NCBI GenBank assembly: GCA_910589115.1
Contig: CAJUSB010000075.1
Location: forward strand, 1 to 16,712
From: an uncultured Clostridia bacterium
GTDB lineage: Bacteria; Bacillota; Clostridia; Oscillospirales; Butyricicoccaceae
Direction: 5' to 3'
Length of the DNA stretch: 16,712 nucleotides
A program made the position numbers and the translations under genes. Position 1 is the stretch's first letter; each line of letters opens with the position of its first letter. Positions 6,564 to 13,586 of the stretch are shown here, piece after piece. The notes beneath the pieces are model-generated. The model searched no databases. It was not told the DNA's origin and worked only from the letters and a program-made list of their open reading frames with translations.

Positions 6564-8459
6564 TTATCCCTTCAGCTCCCCGCCGCAGCGGAGCAGCAGC
6601 ACACTTTCAGGCTGCATATCAATGTAAGCGCCCTTGCCGAGTTCCTCCCAGTAGGGGCTGTTTGTCAGTACGTCAACTGCATAAACCTGGGGGATGCGGA
6701 AATGGTATTCCTGCGTGTCCCGATTGACGGCAACAATCATCTGTCGTCCGCCAAGAGTACGCGCATATACCAAGTGCCCGCCCTCCGCCGTCAGGAATTG
6801 CAGCTCTCCATCACGCAGCACCTCATTCTGGTCACGCTCAGCGCACAGGACACGATAAAAATAAAGCAGTTCCGGGTCCTCGTGCCCCCACGGGAAAGTA
6901 CGCCGGTTCAATGGGTCGCCGTAGCCCTGCATCCCGACCTCATCACCATAATAAATCGTAGGAGAGCCAGGCATGGTAAACTGAATCACAGCCGCCATTT
7001 TCAGGCGGCGCTTTGCGTGCTCATATGCCTCGCCAACCAGTACCGCACCAGCCTGCACCGCCTTGTCCGCACGCCACATCTCCTCACTGCTGCCCAGTAC
7101 GGTCAGAGCGCGGGCGGTGTCATGCGTCCCAATTATATTCATCAGATTATAAAAGATTTCCCGCGGATAATTTTCCCGCAGGCATTCCATTTTCTCCGCA
7201 AAATTTTCGGCGCTGTCACCGCCCAAAAATGCCAGAATTCCATCGCGCAGGGGATAATTCATCACCGAATCCAGCTCCCCGCCCTGGAAATAACGCCGCC
7301 GCCGGGAATAACTGACCTTATTAGAAGCGTCCTCCCAGACTTCTCCGACAATCAGGGCATCCGGCTTCTCCAGCCGGGCAGCAGCCGCCAGCCGTTCTAT
7401 AAACTCATCAGGCAGCTCGTCCGCTACGTCAAGCCGCCAGCCGGAAGCACCCAGCCGGAGCCAGCGCCGAATGACTGAATCCTCACTTTCTACAATATAA
7501 TCAAGGTATTTTTCGTTCATTTCGTTGGTTTCCGGCAAGGTGTAGATCCCCCACCACGAACTGTAGCTGTCCGGCCACTGCGAAAAATTAAACCATTCAT
7601 AATAAGGCGAATCCTTCGACTGGTGCGCGCCAAGCTCGTCATAATTGCCGCGGGCGTTAAAATAGCGGCTGTCATAGCCGGTATGGCTGAATACGCCGTC
7701 CAAGATCACGCGCATACCACGCTTTGCAGCCTCCGCACACAGCTCCTTAAAATCCTCCTCCGTGCCCATCATCGGGTCGATCCGCTTATAATCACCGGTA
7801 TCATAGCGGTGATTGGAGTACGCCTCAAACATCGGATTAAAATAAAGCGTGCGCACAGAAAGGCTTTGCAGATAATCCAGCCGGGCAATCACGCCGCGCA
7901 GGCTGCCGCCAAAAAAATCATTATTCAGGATTTCACCATGCTCGTTTGGCCAGTAAATCGGGATGTCATCCCAATTCTCATGAATCACACGGCTGCTGCG
8001 CCAGCCCTCCTTCGGCGGGGCCTCAATGCGGGCAAAACGATCTGGGAAAATATTATAGGTAATGCCCTCGCCAAACCAGCGTGCCGTCGGATAATCGCCG
8101 TCATACACGGTCAGCTGGAACGGGCTGCGCAAGGTGCTGTGCGGCTCCCCTTCGCCGCCATAGCCCCGGCTGATAAAGCGTTCCCCTACCTTGGATTTCA
8201 CTGTAAAATAGTACCAATACAATCCGGGTTCCTCCGGAACGTAAACAATCGTATATAAATCGGTCGCACCATCATAGCCGCTCCACTTCATGGGATAAGC
8301 AACGGCCTCCTCACCGTCACGCTGCACCCAGAGCTTTGCATCAATCACACCAACATGTCGCGCCGGATAAATCGCAAACCGAACCTCCTGCCCGGCCTTT
8401 ACCGCGCCGTAAGGCGATTTACACGCCTCATCGCGGGAAGAAAAATAGCTGAGTTTCAT
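6564..8459 (-). CDS. GH13 glycoside hydrolase, neopullulanase/cyclomaltodextrinase/maltogenic amylase type
   Basis: This 631-residue cytoplasmic enzyme (no signal peptide) is expected to hydrolyse alpha-1,4 (and some alpha-1,6) linkages in cyclodextrins, pullulan or maltodextrins. An N-terminal beta-sandwich (1-120) precedes the (beta/alpha)8 barrel, as in GH13_20-like enzymes. Conserved regions: ILNNDFFGGSLRGV (177-190); region I DGVFSH (254-259); region II GWRLDVADE (340-348) with nucleophile D344; region III EVW with acid/base E373; region IV GTHDTAR with H446 and D447. MPGSPTIYYGDEVGMQGYGD (496-515) is typical of the barrel end. All catalytic residues are present. The C-terminal beta-domain ends ESVLLLRCGGELKG. 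The ATG at 8459 has only a weak GGGGG ribosome site. Exact substrate preference cannot be read from sequence. Confidence 0.88.
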   Translation of the reverse strand: MKLSYFSSRDEACKSPYGAVKAGQEVRFAIYPARHVGVIDAKLWVQRDGEEAVAYPMKWSGYDGATDLYTIVYVPEEPGLYWYYFTVKSKVGERFISRGYGGEGEPHSTLRSPFQLTVYDGDYPTARWFGEGITYNIFPDRFARIEAPPKEGWRSSRVIHENWDDIPIYWPNEHGEILNNDFFGGSLRGVIARLDYLQSLSVRTLYFNPMFEAYSNHRYDTGDYKRIDPMMGTEEDFKELCAEAAKRGMRVILDGVFSHTGYDSRYFNARGNYDELGAHQSKDSPYYEWFNFSQWPDSYSSWWGIYTLPETNEMNEKYLDYIVESEDSVIRRWLRLGASGWRLDVADELPDEFIERLAAAARLEKPDALIVGEVWEDASNKVSYSRRRRYFQGGELDSVMNYPLRDGILAFLGGDSAENFAEKMECLRENYPREIFYNLMNIIGTHDTARALTVLGSSEEMWRADKAVQAGAVLVGEAYEHAKRRLKMAAVIQFTMPGSPTIYYGDEVGMQGYGDPLNRRTFPWGHEDPELLYFYRVLCAERDQNEVLRDGELQFLTAEGGHLVYARTLGGRQMIVAVNRDTQEYHFRIPQVYAVDVLTNSPYWEELGKGAYIDMQPESVLLLRCGGELKG

Positions 8460-8491
8460 ATATTACGGATAACCCCCGTTCAATTTTGCAG

Positions 8492-8509
8492 ACAATATAT
8501 TGTATTATA
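8492..8509 (-). promoter_or_regulatory. Proximal promoter of the GH13 gene with a palindrome at the start site
   Basis: The minus strand carries TGATATAAT, an extended -10 (8512-8504) with a perfect TATAAT. The -35 region (TTTATT, 17-bp spacer) is poor, as extended -10 promoters allow. Directly downstream, at the expected start site, lies the perfect 12-bp palindrome ACAATATATTGT (8492-8503), placed where a repressor would block initiation. Regulator identity is unknown. Confidence 0.5.
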
Positions 8510-8601
8510 TCACAGCAGCGGCAAAAAATAAAGATTTTCCCCTATAAATTCATCCGCCGCAGAAACCGGTACAATCCTGTAAAAAATAGTTGTTTGCGGC
8601 T

Positions 8602-8630
8602 ATTATAACACAAATAAAAGAATGTGAAAA
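8602..8630 (-). promoter_or_regulatory. Distal sigma-A-like promoter upstream of the GH13 gene
   Basis: On the minus strand TTTTCA (8630-8625) and TATAAT (8607-8602) are separated by exactly 17 bp. This would give a roughly 135-base leader before the GH13 start. Confidence 0.5.
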
Positions 8631-8789
8631 TGGTTTTATAAGAAAATGCCCGCAAATCATTGAAAATTTTTCGTCACCAACGCGCTAAAGATGCAGACGT
8701 GCCGCCCTCCATTGATTAAGGAGAGCAGCACGCGTAAATGGATATTCAACGCACCCATTCCCCGCCGCAGCGGTGATAAAGCTTTTAGT

Positions 8790-8848
8790 CAATTTTTTCT
8801 CGAAAAAATTGCGGGAGTCCAGAGGGCAGGGCCCTCTGGCGCCACCCG
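8790..8848 (-). repeat. Palindromic repeat copy, possibly acting as a terminator of the eCIS locus
   Basis: CCAGAGGGC-AGG-GCCCTCTGG (8819-8839) is a 9-bp perfect hairpin of the same family as the walR-walK repeat, flanked by GGAGT and CGCC as in the other copies. Reading on the minus strand from the AAA+ stop (8860), it is followed 8 bases later by CAATTTTTTC, which could serve as a U-tract. A second palindrome, AATTTTTT-CTCG-AAAAAATT (8791-8810), overlaps this. Terminator function is inference. Confidence 0.55.
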
Positions 8849-8859
8849 CGCAGGGACAT

Positions 8860-9430
8860 TCAATCTCCTCTTAAAAAAGCGTGCGGCAGGGAGCGGCTGT
8901 CCTTTTCCAGCTCCAGCCGGAGGGCGCGGATAAGGCAGGATGCATCCAGCGTTTTGCTGCCCTCGTGCAGTGCTATGGCTGCCGCGCTGCGGATACATGC
9001 GTGAATGCGGGCCGGGCTGAGTTCCGCCTGTGCCAGCGCGGCGTAAGGGATATCCCCACAGAGCCGCACAGCGGGCAGGGAACGCTGCCAAAGCTGTTCC
9101 CGCAGTGCAGCGTCAGGCTGGGGAAAGCGGATGATATATTGCAGCCTCCGCAGGAAAGCATCGTCAAAGCTGCCTAAAAGATTGGTCGAAAGCAGCGCAA
9201 CACCTTCATACTGTTCAATCTCCTGTAGCAGATATGCAGTCGAAAGGTTAGCATATTTATCGTGTCCGCCGGAAACCTGCGCACGGCGGCTGAATAATGC
9301 ATCCGCTTCGTCAAACAGCAGAACGCAGCGGTTTTCCCGCGCCCCCGCCAGCAGCTGGGCCAAATGCTTTTCTGTTTCGCCAACGTATTGATCCATAATA
9401 CGTGACAGGTCAGCATGCAGCAGCGGTAGC
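8860..9430 (-). pseudogene. eCIS AAA+ ATPase, C-terminal remnant lacking Walker A
   Basis: From the ATG at 9396 the frame has 178 codons. It contains YVGETEKHL, Walker B VLLFDEADALF (D29, E30), HDKYANLSTAYLLQEIEQYE, sensor 1 STNL (N72) and arginine fingers FLRR (R83-R84), followed by the lid helices. This matches the C-terminal third of the AAA+ ATPase (Afp15/PVC15-like, about 600-700 residues) that is a hallmark of eCIS loci. In-frame homology extends a little upstream of the ATG (GLPLLHADLSRIM), so the fragment really begins near 9430. There it abuts an out-of-frame baseplate sequence. No P-loop GxxxxGKT remains, so ATP binding is not expected. The stop at 8860 looks natural. Confidence 0.8.
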
Positions 9431-10437
9431 CCAGGCCGCGCCGCAACCAGCGGGAAGCGCCAAGCCAGCGTGCGAGTTCCGGGAGCACTTCCGGGCTCAA
9501 AGGATTCAGCCGGTCGGGAAATGCTGTTATTTGCCGGTTCAAATCCATATAAGCGGACTGATACGCGCCCAGCAACCGCCTAAGCCCCTGATCGCCCTGC
9601 AAAACGCCGGGCAGCAGCGGAATCGTTTCCGCCGGTGTAAAGGCCTCCTCCAGACCGTTCCGGTGTGTTACGGACACCGGGGCGTCCCGTAAGACGGTGG
9701 AAAAGGAGATGCCCGAAACCTCCGGGATATGCACCCGCCGCGGAAGCCAGCCCATCCCGCTCGCCTGCCGGACCCGCCAGCGGAGCCAGTTCCCCGTCTG
9801 CCCCTGTACCTCACAGGGAGCCGCATCCGAAGGCCACCGGAATAGAATTGCCCCCGCCCCAAAGCTGCCAAACCGTCCGGCCCGCATCTGCAAGCAGGCT
9901 TATTAGTGCGGGTTCCGCATCTGGAAAAGAAAGCAGGCAGGTACAGCCAGCCGGTGAAGCAAACGCGTCCAGGTGTGTGAACCGTACCTCCCGGCGGGCC
10001 GCACCAAATCCGCTGAAATCGAATAACGCCGCCGGGGATTTTTTCTCCGGCAATGCCAGCGGAATGATCTCATCCCGCGCCGGGCTGACCAGCACCTGTG
10101 CCGTCAGACGGGCAGGCTCGGCATTTGCATCCTCTATTGTTTTCCAGAGGCGCGTCCCATCCCCGGAGAGATAGAATGCGCTCCCCTCCGGCACTGCGCA
10201 CGCCGCAGGGGCGGACAATGCAGCCTAAACGTGCATTGGTTCGGCACGCTGCGGCTCCCTGTCCCAGGGTTCAAGGAATGCACGTTCATGCTTTTCGGGA
10301 AGCCGTTCCATATGGCGGCAGGTGTTTTCGAGCAGTACGGCAGCTGCCGAAAGCAGTGCCGTTTCCGGCTCGCCGCTGTCCGTGCACTGCTGCCATGCGG
10401 GCAGGTATGCAGCGGCATACTGCGCGGGCGTTTTCAT
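9430..10437 (-). pseudogene. eCIS baseplate/tail protein, broken by nonsense, frameshift and deletion
   Basis: The gene starts at ATG 10437 with AAGGAGG seven bases upstream and reads MKTPAQYAAAYLPAWQQ, then HMERLPEKHERAFLE, as baseplate J/gp47-like N-termini do. An in-frame TAG at 10225-10227 follows AEPMHV. The same frame continues as AALSAPAACAVPEGSAFYLS through the expected beta-rich region until about 9830. There the similarity moves to another frame (WPSDAAPCEVQGQTGNWLRW). That frame later has a phage-tail-protein-I-like stretch: LPGVLQGDQGLRRLLGAYQS, PLSPEVLPELARWLGASRW. It then loses sense at about 9430, where AAA+ sequence begins in another frame. Whether the baseplate and tail-protein-I parts were one gene originally or were fused by an earlier deletion is unclear. 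Confidence 0.75.
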
Positions 10438-10470
10438 TTTCCGGCCTCCTTTCCAAACAGCGGCTGCGGT

Positions 10471-10836
10471 CTAACGGCTTTGCAGCGGGACAGACGCATA
10501 TCCTCTTGCACCGGTGCGCCGTGCCTCGTATGTGATATGTGCAGTCAATACACCATTTTCCGCATCATGGCCAAATGCGACCTCAATATGGAAAATTCGT
10601 GGTTCCCACCGCTGCAAAGCGGAAACGATCTCCTGACGCAGCAGGTTCAGTGTTGTAGTGCTTGTCCCCTCAAAAGCGAAGCGTTCCAGCTGCGTGCCGA
10701 AGTCAGGACGCAGGGGGCGCTCCCCCTTCCGGGTCAGCAGGATCATACGGACCGACTGTGATAACTCGTCCGCCGCTTCCAGCCCCCGGAACTGCCCGAG
10801 CCCGGCTTCCAGCCGGGTTGGGAATGCCATTGCCAT
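10471..10836 (-). CDS. gp25-like baseplate wedge protein of the contractile injection system
   Basis: This 121-residue protein matches the gp25/GpW-like lysozyme-related baseplate family (Afp9-like in eCIS). The telltale segment is SVRMILLTRKGERPLRPDFG, with the GER and PDFG motifs, followed by LRQEIVSALQRWEPRIFHIE and a C-terminal beta strand (GVLTAHITYEARRTG). In the particle it connects the baseplate to the sheath start. ATG at 10836 has GGAGGG seven bases upstream. It lies 31 bp after the spike gene and 33 bp before the broken baseplate gene. The frame is intact with normal family length. Confidence 0.85.
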   Translation of the reverse strand: MAMAFPTRLEAGLGQFRGLEAADELSQSVRMILLTRKGERPLRPDFGTQLERFAFEGTSTTTLNLLRQEIVSALQRWEPRIFHIEVAFGHDAENGVLTAHITYEARRTGARGYASVPLQSR

Positions 10837-10867
10837 ACGCCTGCCCTCCTACTATGAATACATATCC

Positions 10868-11602
10868 TCAATTCAGCTTAATCATACTGCCCTTAACGGT
10901 TGTAATGCCGCCGGAGGTGAGTTCCAGCCCACCCTGTCCGCTGACCTTTGCGGCCATCCCGGCGGATACCTTAATATCCGCCGCTTTTTCCTGGATCTTT
11001 TGTTTCCCTTCCAGCGAAATTTCCTGTGCTTTCAGGGTAAGGCTGCCCGCCGCAGAAATCGTAATATTGCCATGGCTGTCAATATGGATAGAAGCGCCTG
11101 CACAGGGAACCGTCAGCTCTTTTTCCGCCCGAAGCTCCACCTTTCCCTGTTTCATATCGAGCACCAGGGAGGGCGCTTTTTCCTCCTTCCCGCGCAGGGT
11201 AATGGTCTGTGCGCCATCGTCGAACAGCGCCGAAAGCGCCCCTGCTGTTTGCCGCAGCAGCTTGCCCTTTTCCTTTTCGTCCGAGAAGGTAATACAATGC
11301 CCGGAGCGGGTCAGCAGCTGCTTGCAGTCATTCTGCGCATTCCAGCACTGTCCGGTTTGAGCATCCCCGGCCTGCCGGTGGACCGCAACAATGCAGGCTT
11401 CCCCGCCAGGCCTTACCGGCAGCGCAACTTCCACCGCGTCCCCGATTTCGGGCAGCCAGTAAACCCCGGCCATACACTGCCCCATACGTGCCAATATCGT
11501 CTCTCCATCTGCTGAAAACGCGCCCAGCGCGACCTCTACCATTCCCTTTTGCCCGGAAGGGTAGCCTGTGACCTTCCCGCGTAGAATTTCAGGTTGTGAC
11601 AT
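10868..11602 (-). CDS. gp5/VgrG-like central spike protein (baseplate assembly protein V type)
   Basis: This 244-residue protein combines an N-terminal OB-fold (ILRGKVTGYPSGQKGMVEVA through MGQCMAGVYWLPEIGDAVEV) with a C-terminal beta-helical region of short repeats (NITISAAGSLTLKAQEISLE). It ends GGITTVKGSMIKLN, as VgrG/gp45-type spikes do. It should form the trimeric spike at the tip of the inner tube. Full Afp8/VgrG proteins also carry a gp27-like hub of roughly 250-300 residues. That part is absent here and no separate hub gene is visible. ATG at 11602 follows GGAGGG by seven bases and overlaps the TGA of a 15-codon frame just upstream. Confidence 0.85.
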   Translation of the reverse strand: MSQPEILRGKVTGYPSGQKGMVEVALGAFSADGETILARMGQCMAGVYWLPEIGDAVEVALPVRPGGEACIVAVHRQAGDAQTGQCWNAQNDCKQLLTRSGHCITFSDEKEKGKLLRQTAGALSALFDDGAQTITLRGKEEKAPSLVLDMKQGKVELRAEKELTVPCAGASIHIDSHGNITISAAGSLTLKAQEISLEGKQKIQEKAADIKVSAGMAAKVSGQGGLELTSGGITTVKGSMIKLN

Positions 11603-11650
11603 TCATATGCCCTCCGCTTCAAATGATGTTTCAAAGCCGGTCTCATCCAT
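11603..11650 (-). other. 15-codon frame between adaptor and spike, possible hub-gene remnant
   Basis: ATG at 11650 opens MDETGFETSFEAEGI and stops at 11603-11605, two bases before the spike ATG. A 6-bp hairpin (CCGGTC 11637-11642 with GACCGG 11653-11658) covers its start. It may be the end of a lost hub gene, a leader peptide coupled to the spike, or chance. Confidence 0.25.
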
Positions 11651-11658
11651 AGGACCGG

Positions 11659-12222
11659 TCAAAGAAACAGCCAGTCCGCGTCCTTCAATTTTTCAGCGGC
11701 AAGCCGGATCGGGTCCTTTTTAACCGCCGCCTCTTTATCGTAATTAGACTGCATTGCAGTAATGTCCGGGGCGTCTCCCATAATCATCAGGCTGACTTCA
11801 GCCTGCACGGGCGTTCCGTCCGATGCAAACATCTGATAGGATACACTGATGCTTTCGAGTGTACCGACCATGCACAGCGTCCCCCATGCAAAACCAATCC
11901 TGGGGCTGATGGTTTTGCCGGTTTCGTCCGTATGCCGTAGGAATTTCCGGAACCGGTTTACATCCAGGCGTACATCGGTATAACTGCTTTCATTCTCATA
12001 AGTATGGCAGAACAGCCGAACCGACAGGCTGGCATTCCCTGTCCGGCCCGTTGGATCGCCCTGCCGCAGGTGTTCCCGTGCGGTGCTGCCGGTATCCCGG
12101 ACGCGTTTGTCCGCATAACGATTCGCACCGGCCGAGTATTCCAATGTATTGGGGTTGAACTGCGCATAAAGCGCCTTTTTGGACAGGTCGTCTGGGTCGT
12201 ATACTGAGGCTTTGCTAAGCAT
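11659..12222 (-). CDS. CIS tube-adaptor protein (Afp7-like), without a LysM domain
   Basis: This 187-residue protein contains the signature AQFNPNTLEYS near residue 20 and LSVRLFCHTYENESSYTDVR (77-96), followed by a beta-rich core (GFAWGTLCMVGTLESISVSY). This is typical of the contractile-injection-system tube/baseplate protein family, which links the inner tube to the hub and is the equivalent of gp53. Many relatives carry a C-terminal LysM. Here the protein ends KLKDADWLFL with no LysM-like sequence. It starts at ATG 12222, one base after the stop of the upstream gene, so the two are translationally coupled. It lies before the spike gene, matching Afp gene order. Confidence 0.75.
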   Translation of the reverse strand: MLSKASVYDPDDLSKKALYAQFNPNTLEYSAGANRYADKRVRDTGSTAREHLRQGDPTGRTGNASLSVRLFCHTYENESSYTDVRLDVNRFRKFLRHTDETGKTISPRIGFAWGTLCMVGTLESISVSYQMFASDGTPVQAEVSLMIMGDAPDITAMQSNYDKEAAVKKDPIRLAAEKLKDADWLFL

Positions 12223-12223
12223 C

Positions 12224-13207
12224 TTATATACCGCCTTTCTGGAGCCGCTCCAAACGGGACCGGCGGTTCAGGGAATAAGCAACATCCCGCACAAGCGCCT
12301 GAAAATCATCTTCCGACAGCCGGACCTCTGGCTGTGGCCGGGGCAGCAGCGGTTCCGGCGCGGGGCGCGTCTCTCCGGCAGAATCAATCAGCCGCCGGAT
12401 GACCTCTCGGGACGGCGGGGCAGCAGGGAACCGGAGCAGCCCGGATGTGACCGTTCGCTCATGCACGGCATACCGCAGGGGGATGGAAGCGGCCTCACTG
12501 TCCCAAAGCTGACGCACATACTGCCGGTAAAGCCTGCTGTGCAGCACAATGCCCGCCGCCAGGAAGAGGGTATTCCGGCTGTTAAGCGCCGGAAAATAGC
12601 TGCTGCCGAGCTTTTGCGCCGCACTGAGATAGAACCGGGTAAGCGTCCGAAATGCATTCGGCCTGCCAAACAGCGTCCAAATGAGCGAAACAGCCTGAGA
12701 AGGACGGCTTTTATACCGTTCCTGTTCCTCCCGCAGGACACTGCGCACAACGCCGCTGTAAAATGGGAGCAGTTCCCGGCGTGCGCCTTCCCCGGAGAAG
12801 ATGCGCAGGAACACCCGCGCGGCCCGGACTGGCTGTGCTGCCGGGTCAGCCGCACCGCCGGTACGCTGTGGCAAAAGCAGAAAGAACAAATCCTGCCGCC
12901 AGTGCCCCGCTGCCTCGACGCGCTGATAAAGTGTTTTTTGGACAAAACTGTGTTGGTGGATCACAGTCTGCCGGAGGGTCGTATGAAACTGCTTTGTGAT
13001 ATGGGTCACGGGCGCGGGCGGACGCAGTGCGCGGTGATAAACGAGCGCAGGCGGAAAGCCGCCCTGTATCCGCGGCAGGGAAAGCGAAGGTTTCAGCCAT
13101 CGTCGGGAGAACGGGAACCGCGCCGCCGGATCATGGCGGTACGATTGTAAAATATTCGTAGCTGAGTTCAAAGCGGTCGATAAGCACCGCGTTTTGAAGG
13201 GCGTCAA
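12224..13207 (-). CDS. eCIS-associated protein of unknown function, start uncertain
   Basis: I do not recognise a family. The reliable part is arginine- and alanine-rich and helical: SRRWLKPSLSLPRIQGG, THITKQFHTTLRQTVIHQHS, RVFLRIFSGEGARRELLPFY, FLAAGIVLHSRLYRQYVRQL, ending RRSRLERLQKGGI. A proline- and alanine-rich linker runs near residues 285-300. It lies between the second tube gene and the adaptor gene, the Afp6 position. The start is a problem. TTG at 13207 has GGAGG nine bases upstream but overlaps the tube gene by 77 bp. An ATG at 13134, overlapping the tube stop as ATGA (the arrangement used elsewhere here), is one frame off and runs only 13 codons. Either a frameshift has damaged the N-terminus or the TTG is real. 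Confidence 0.55.
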   Translation of the reverse strand: MTPFKTRCLSTALNSATNILQSYRHDPAARFPFSRRWLKPSLSLPRIQGGFPPALVYHRALRPPAPVTHITKQFHTTLRQTVIHQHSFVQKTLYQRVEAAGHWRQDLFFLLLPQRTGGAADPAAQPVRAARVFLRIFSGEGARRELLPFYSGVVRSVLREEQERYKSRPSQAVSLIWTLFGRPNAFRTLTRFYLSAAQKLGSSYFPALNSRNTLFLAAGIVLHSRLYRQYVRQLWDSEAASIPLRYAVHERTVTSGLLRFPAAPPSREVIRRLIDSAGETRPAPEPLLPRPQPEVRLSEDDFQALVRDVAYSLNRRSRLERLQKGGI

Positions 13208-13547
13208 GCTCCCCCACCTCCCATTTTTTGACGATCAGGCCGGAAAGAAGGTAGACCTTGTCGCTGCGGACCTGATTGGCAGGATTCCAAATTTCAATCC
13301 GCATCGTATTTTTCAGCCGTTCCCCGACCAGGTAAAAGGGGAAATCATTCCCGGCATATACCCCGCGTTCCAGCCGGAGCGTACCGGCGTTTTTGACCGC
13401 GCCGCGAAGGACGTGCACACGGTCATTGAGCCCGCCTTCCTGATAAGTAAAGGTTTCCGTTTCGCGGGCAAGCCCTGAAACTTTTGAAAAACCGAACTCC
13501 GTTTTTCCCGCCCATATGCGGAATGCATATGCAGCCAGCGGCTCCAT
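13131..13547 (-). CDS. Contractile injection system inner tube protein 2 (Afp5-like)
   Basis: This 138-residue protein of the T4 gp19-like tube family (TIGR02241-type) has AYAFRIWAGKTEFGFSKVSG at the N-terminus and LRLERGVYAGNDFPFYLV in the middle. It ends with a beta-strand FELSYEYFTIVPP. Such second tube proteins sit between the spike/adaptor and the main tube in eCIS. ATG at 13547 follows GGAGGTGG at four bases. It is downstream of the disrupted DUF6760 gene (39 bp), and its stop overlaps a possible downstream ATG as ATGA. The frame and length look intact. Confidence 0.85.
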   Translation of the reverse strand: MEPLAAYAFRIWAGKTEFGFSKVSGLARETETFTYQEGGLNDRVHVLRGAVKNAGTLRLERGVYAGNDFPFYLVGERLKNTMRIEIWNPANQVRSDKVYLLSGLIVKKWEVGELDALQNAVLIDRFELSYEYFTIVPP

Positions 13548-13586
13548 AAAACCACCTCCTCCCGGCCAGGGCCACGGCAGGCCGCA

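Larger units (their letters stand above)
8460..8859. other. 400-bp intergenic between the eCIS remnant and the GH13 gene
   Basis: This gap holds two minus-strand promoter candidates near the GH13 gene and a palindromic repeat copy close to the AAA+ stop. The stretch 8640-8760 shows nothing convincing. I see no gene on either strand. Confidence 0.5.

Noticed and set aside
6702..8258. Plus-strand frames of 211-258 codons opposite the GH13 gene
   Set aside because: They are antisense shadows of an intact enzyme, with unusual composition and no motifs.
9440..9500. A Walker A motif in the AAA+ frame upstream of the junction (APGTRTLA)
   Set aside because: It lacks the invariant Gly-Lys of the P-loop, and the same bases encode convincing tail-protein sequence in another frame. 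The similarity is probably chance.
12179..13150. 323-codon plus-strand open frame opposite the unknown eCIS gene
   Set aside because: It is similar in length to the minus-strand gene, but the minus frame fits the operon direction and couples to the next ATG by one base. The plus product is arginine/proline-rich without structure.
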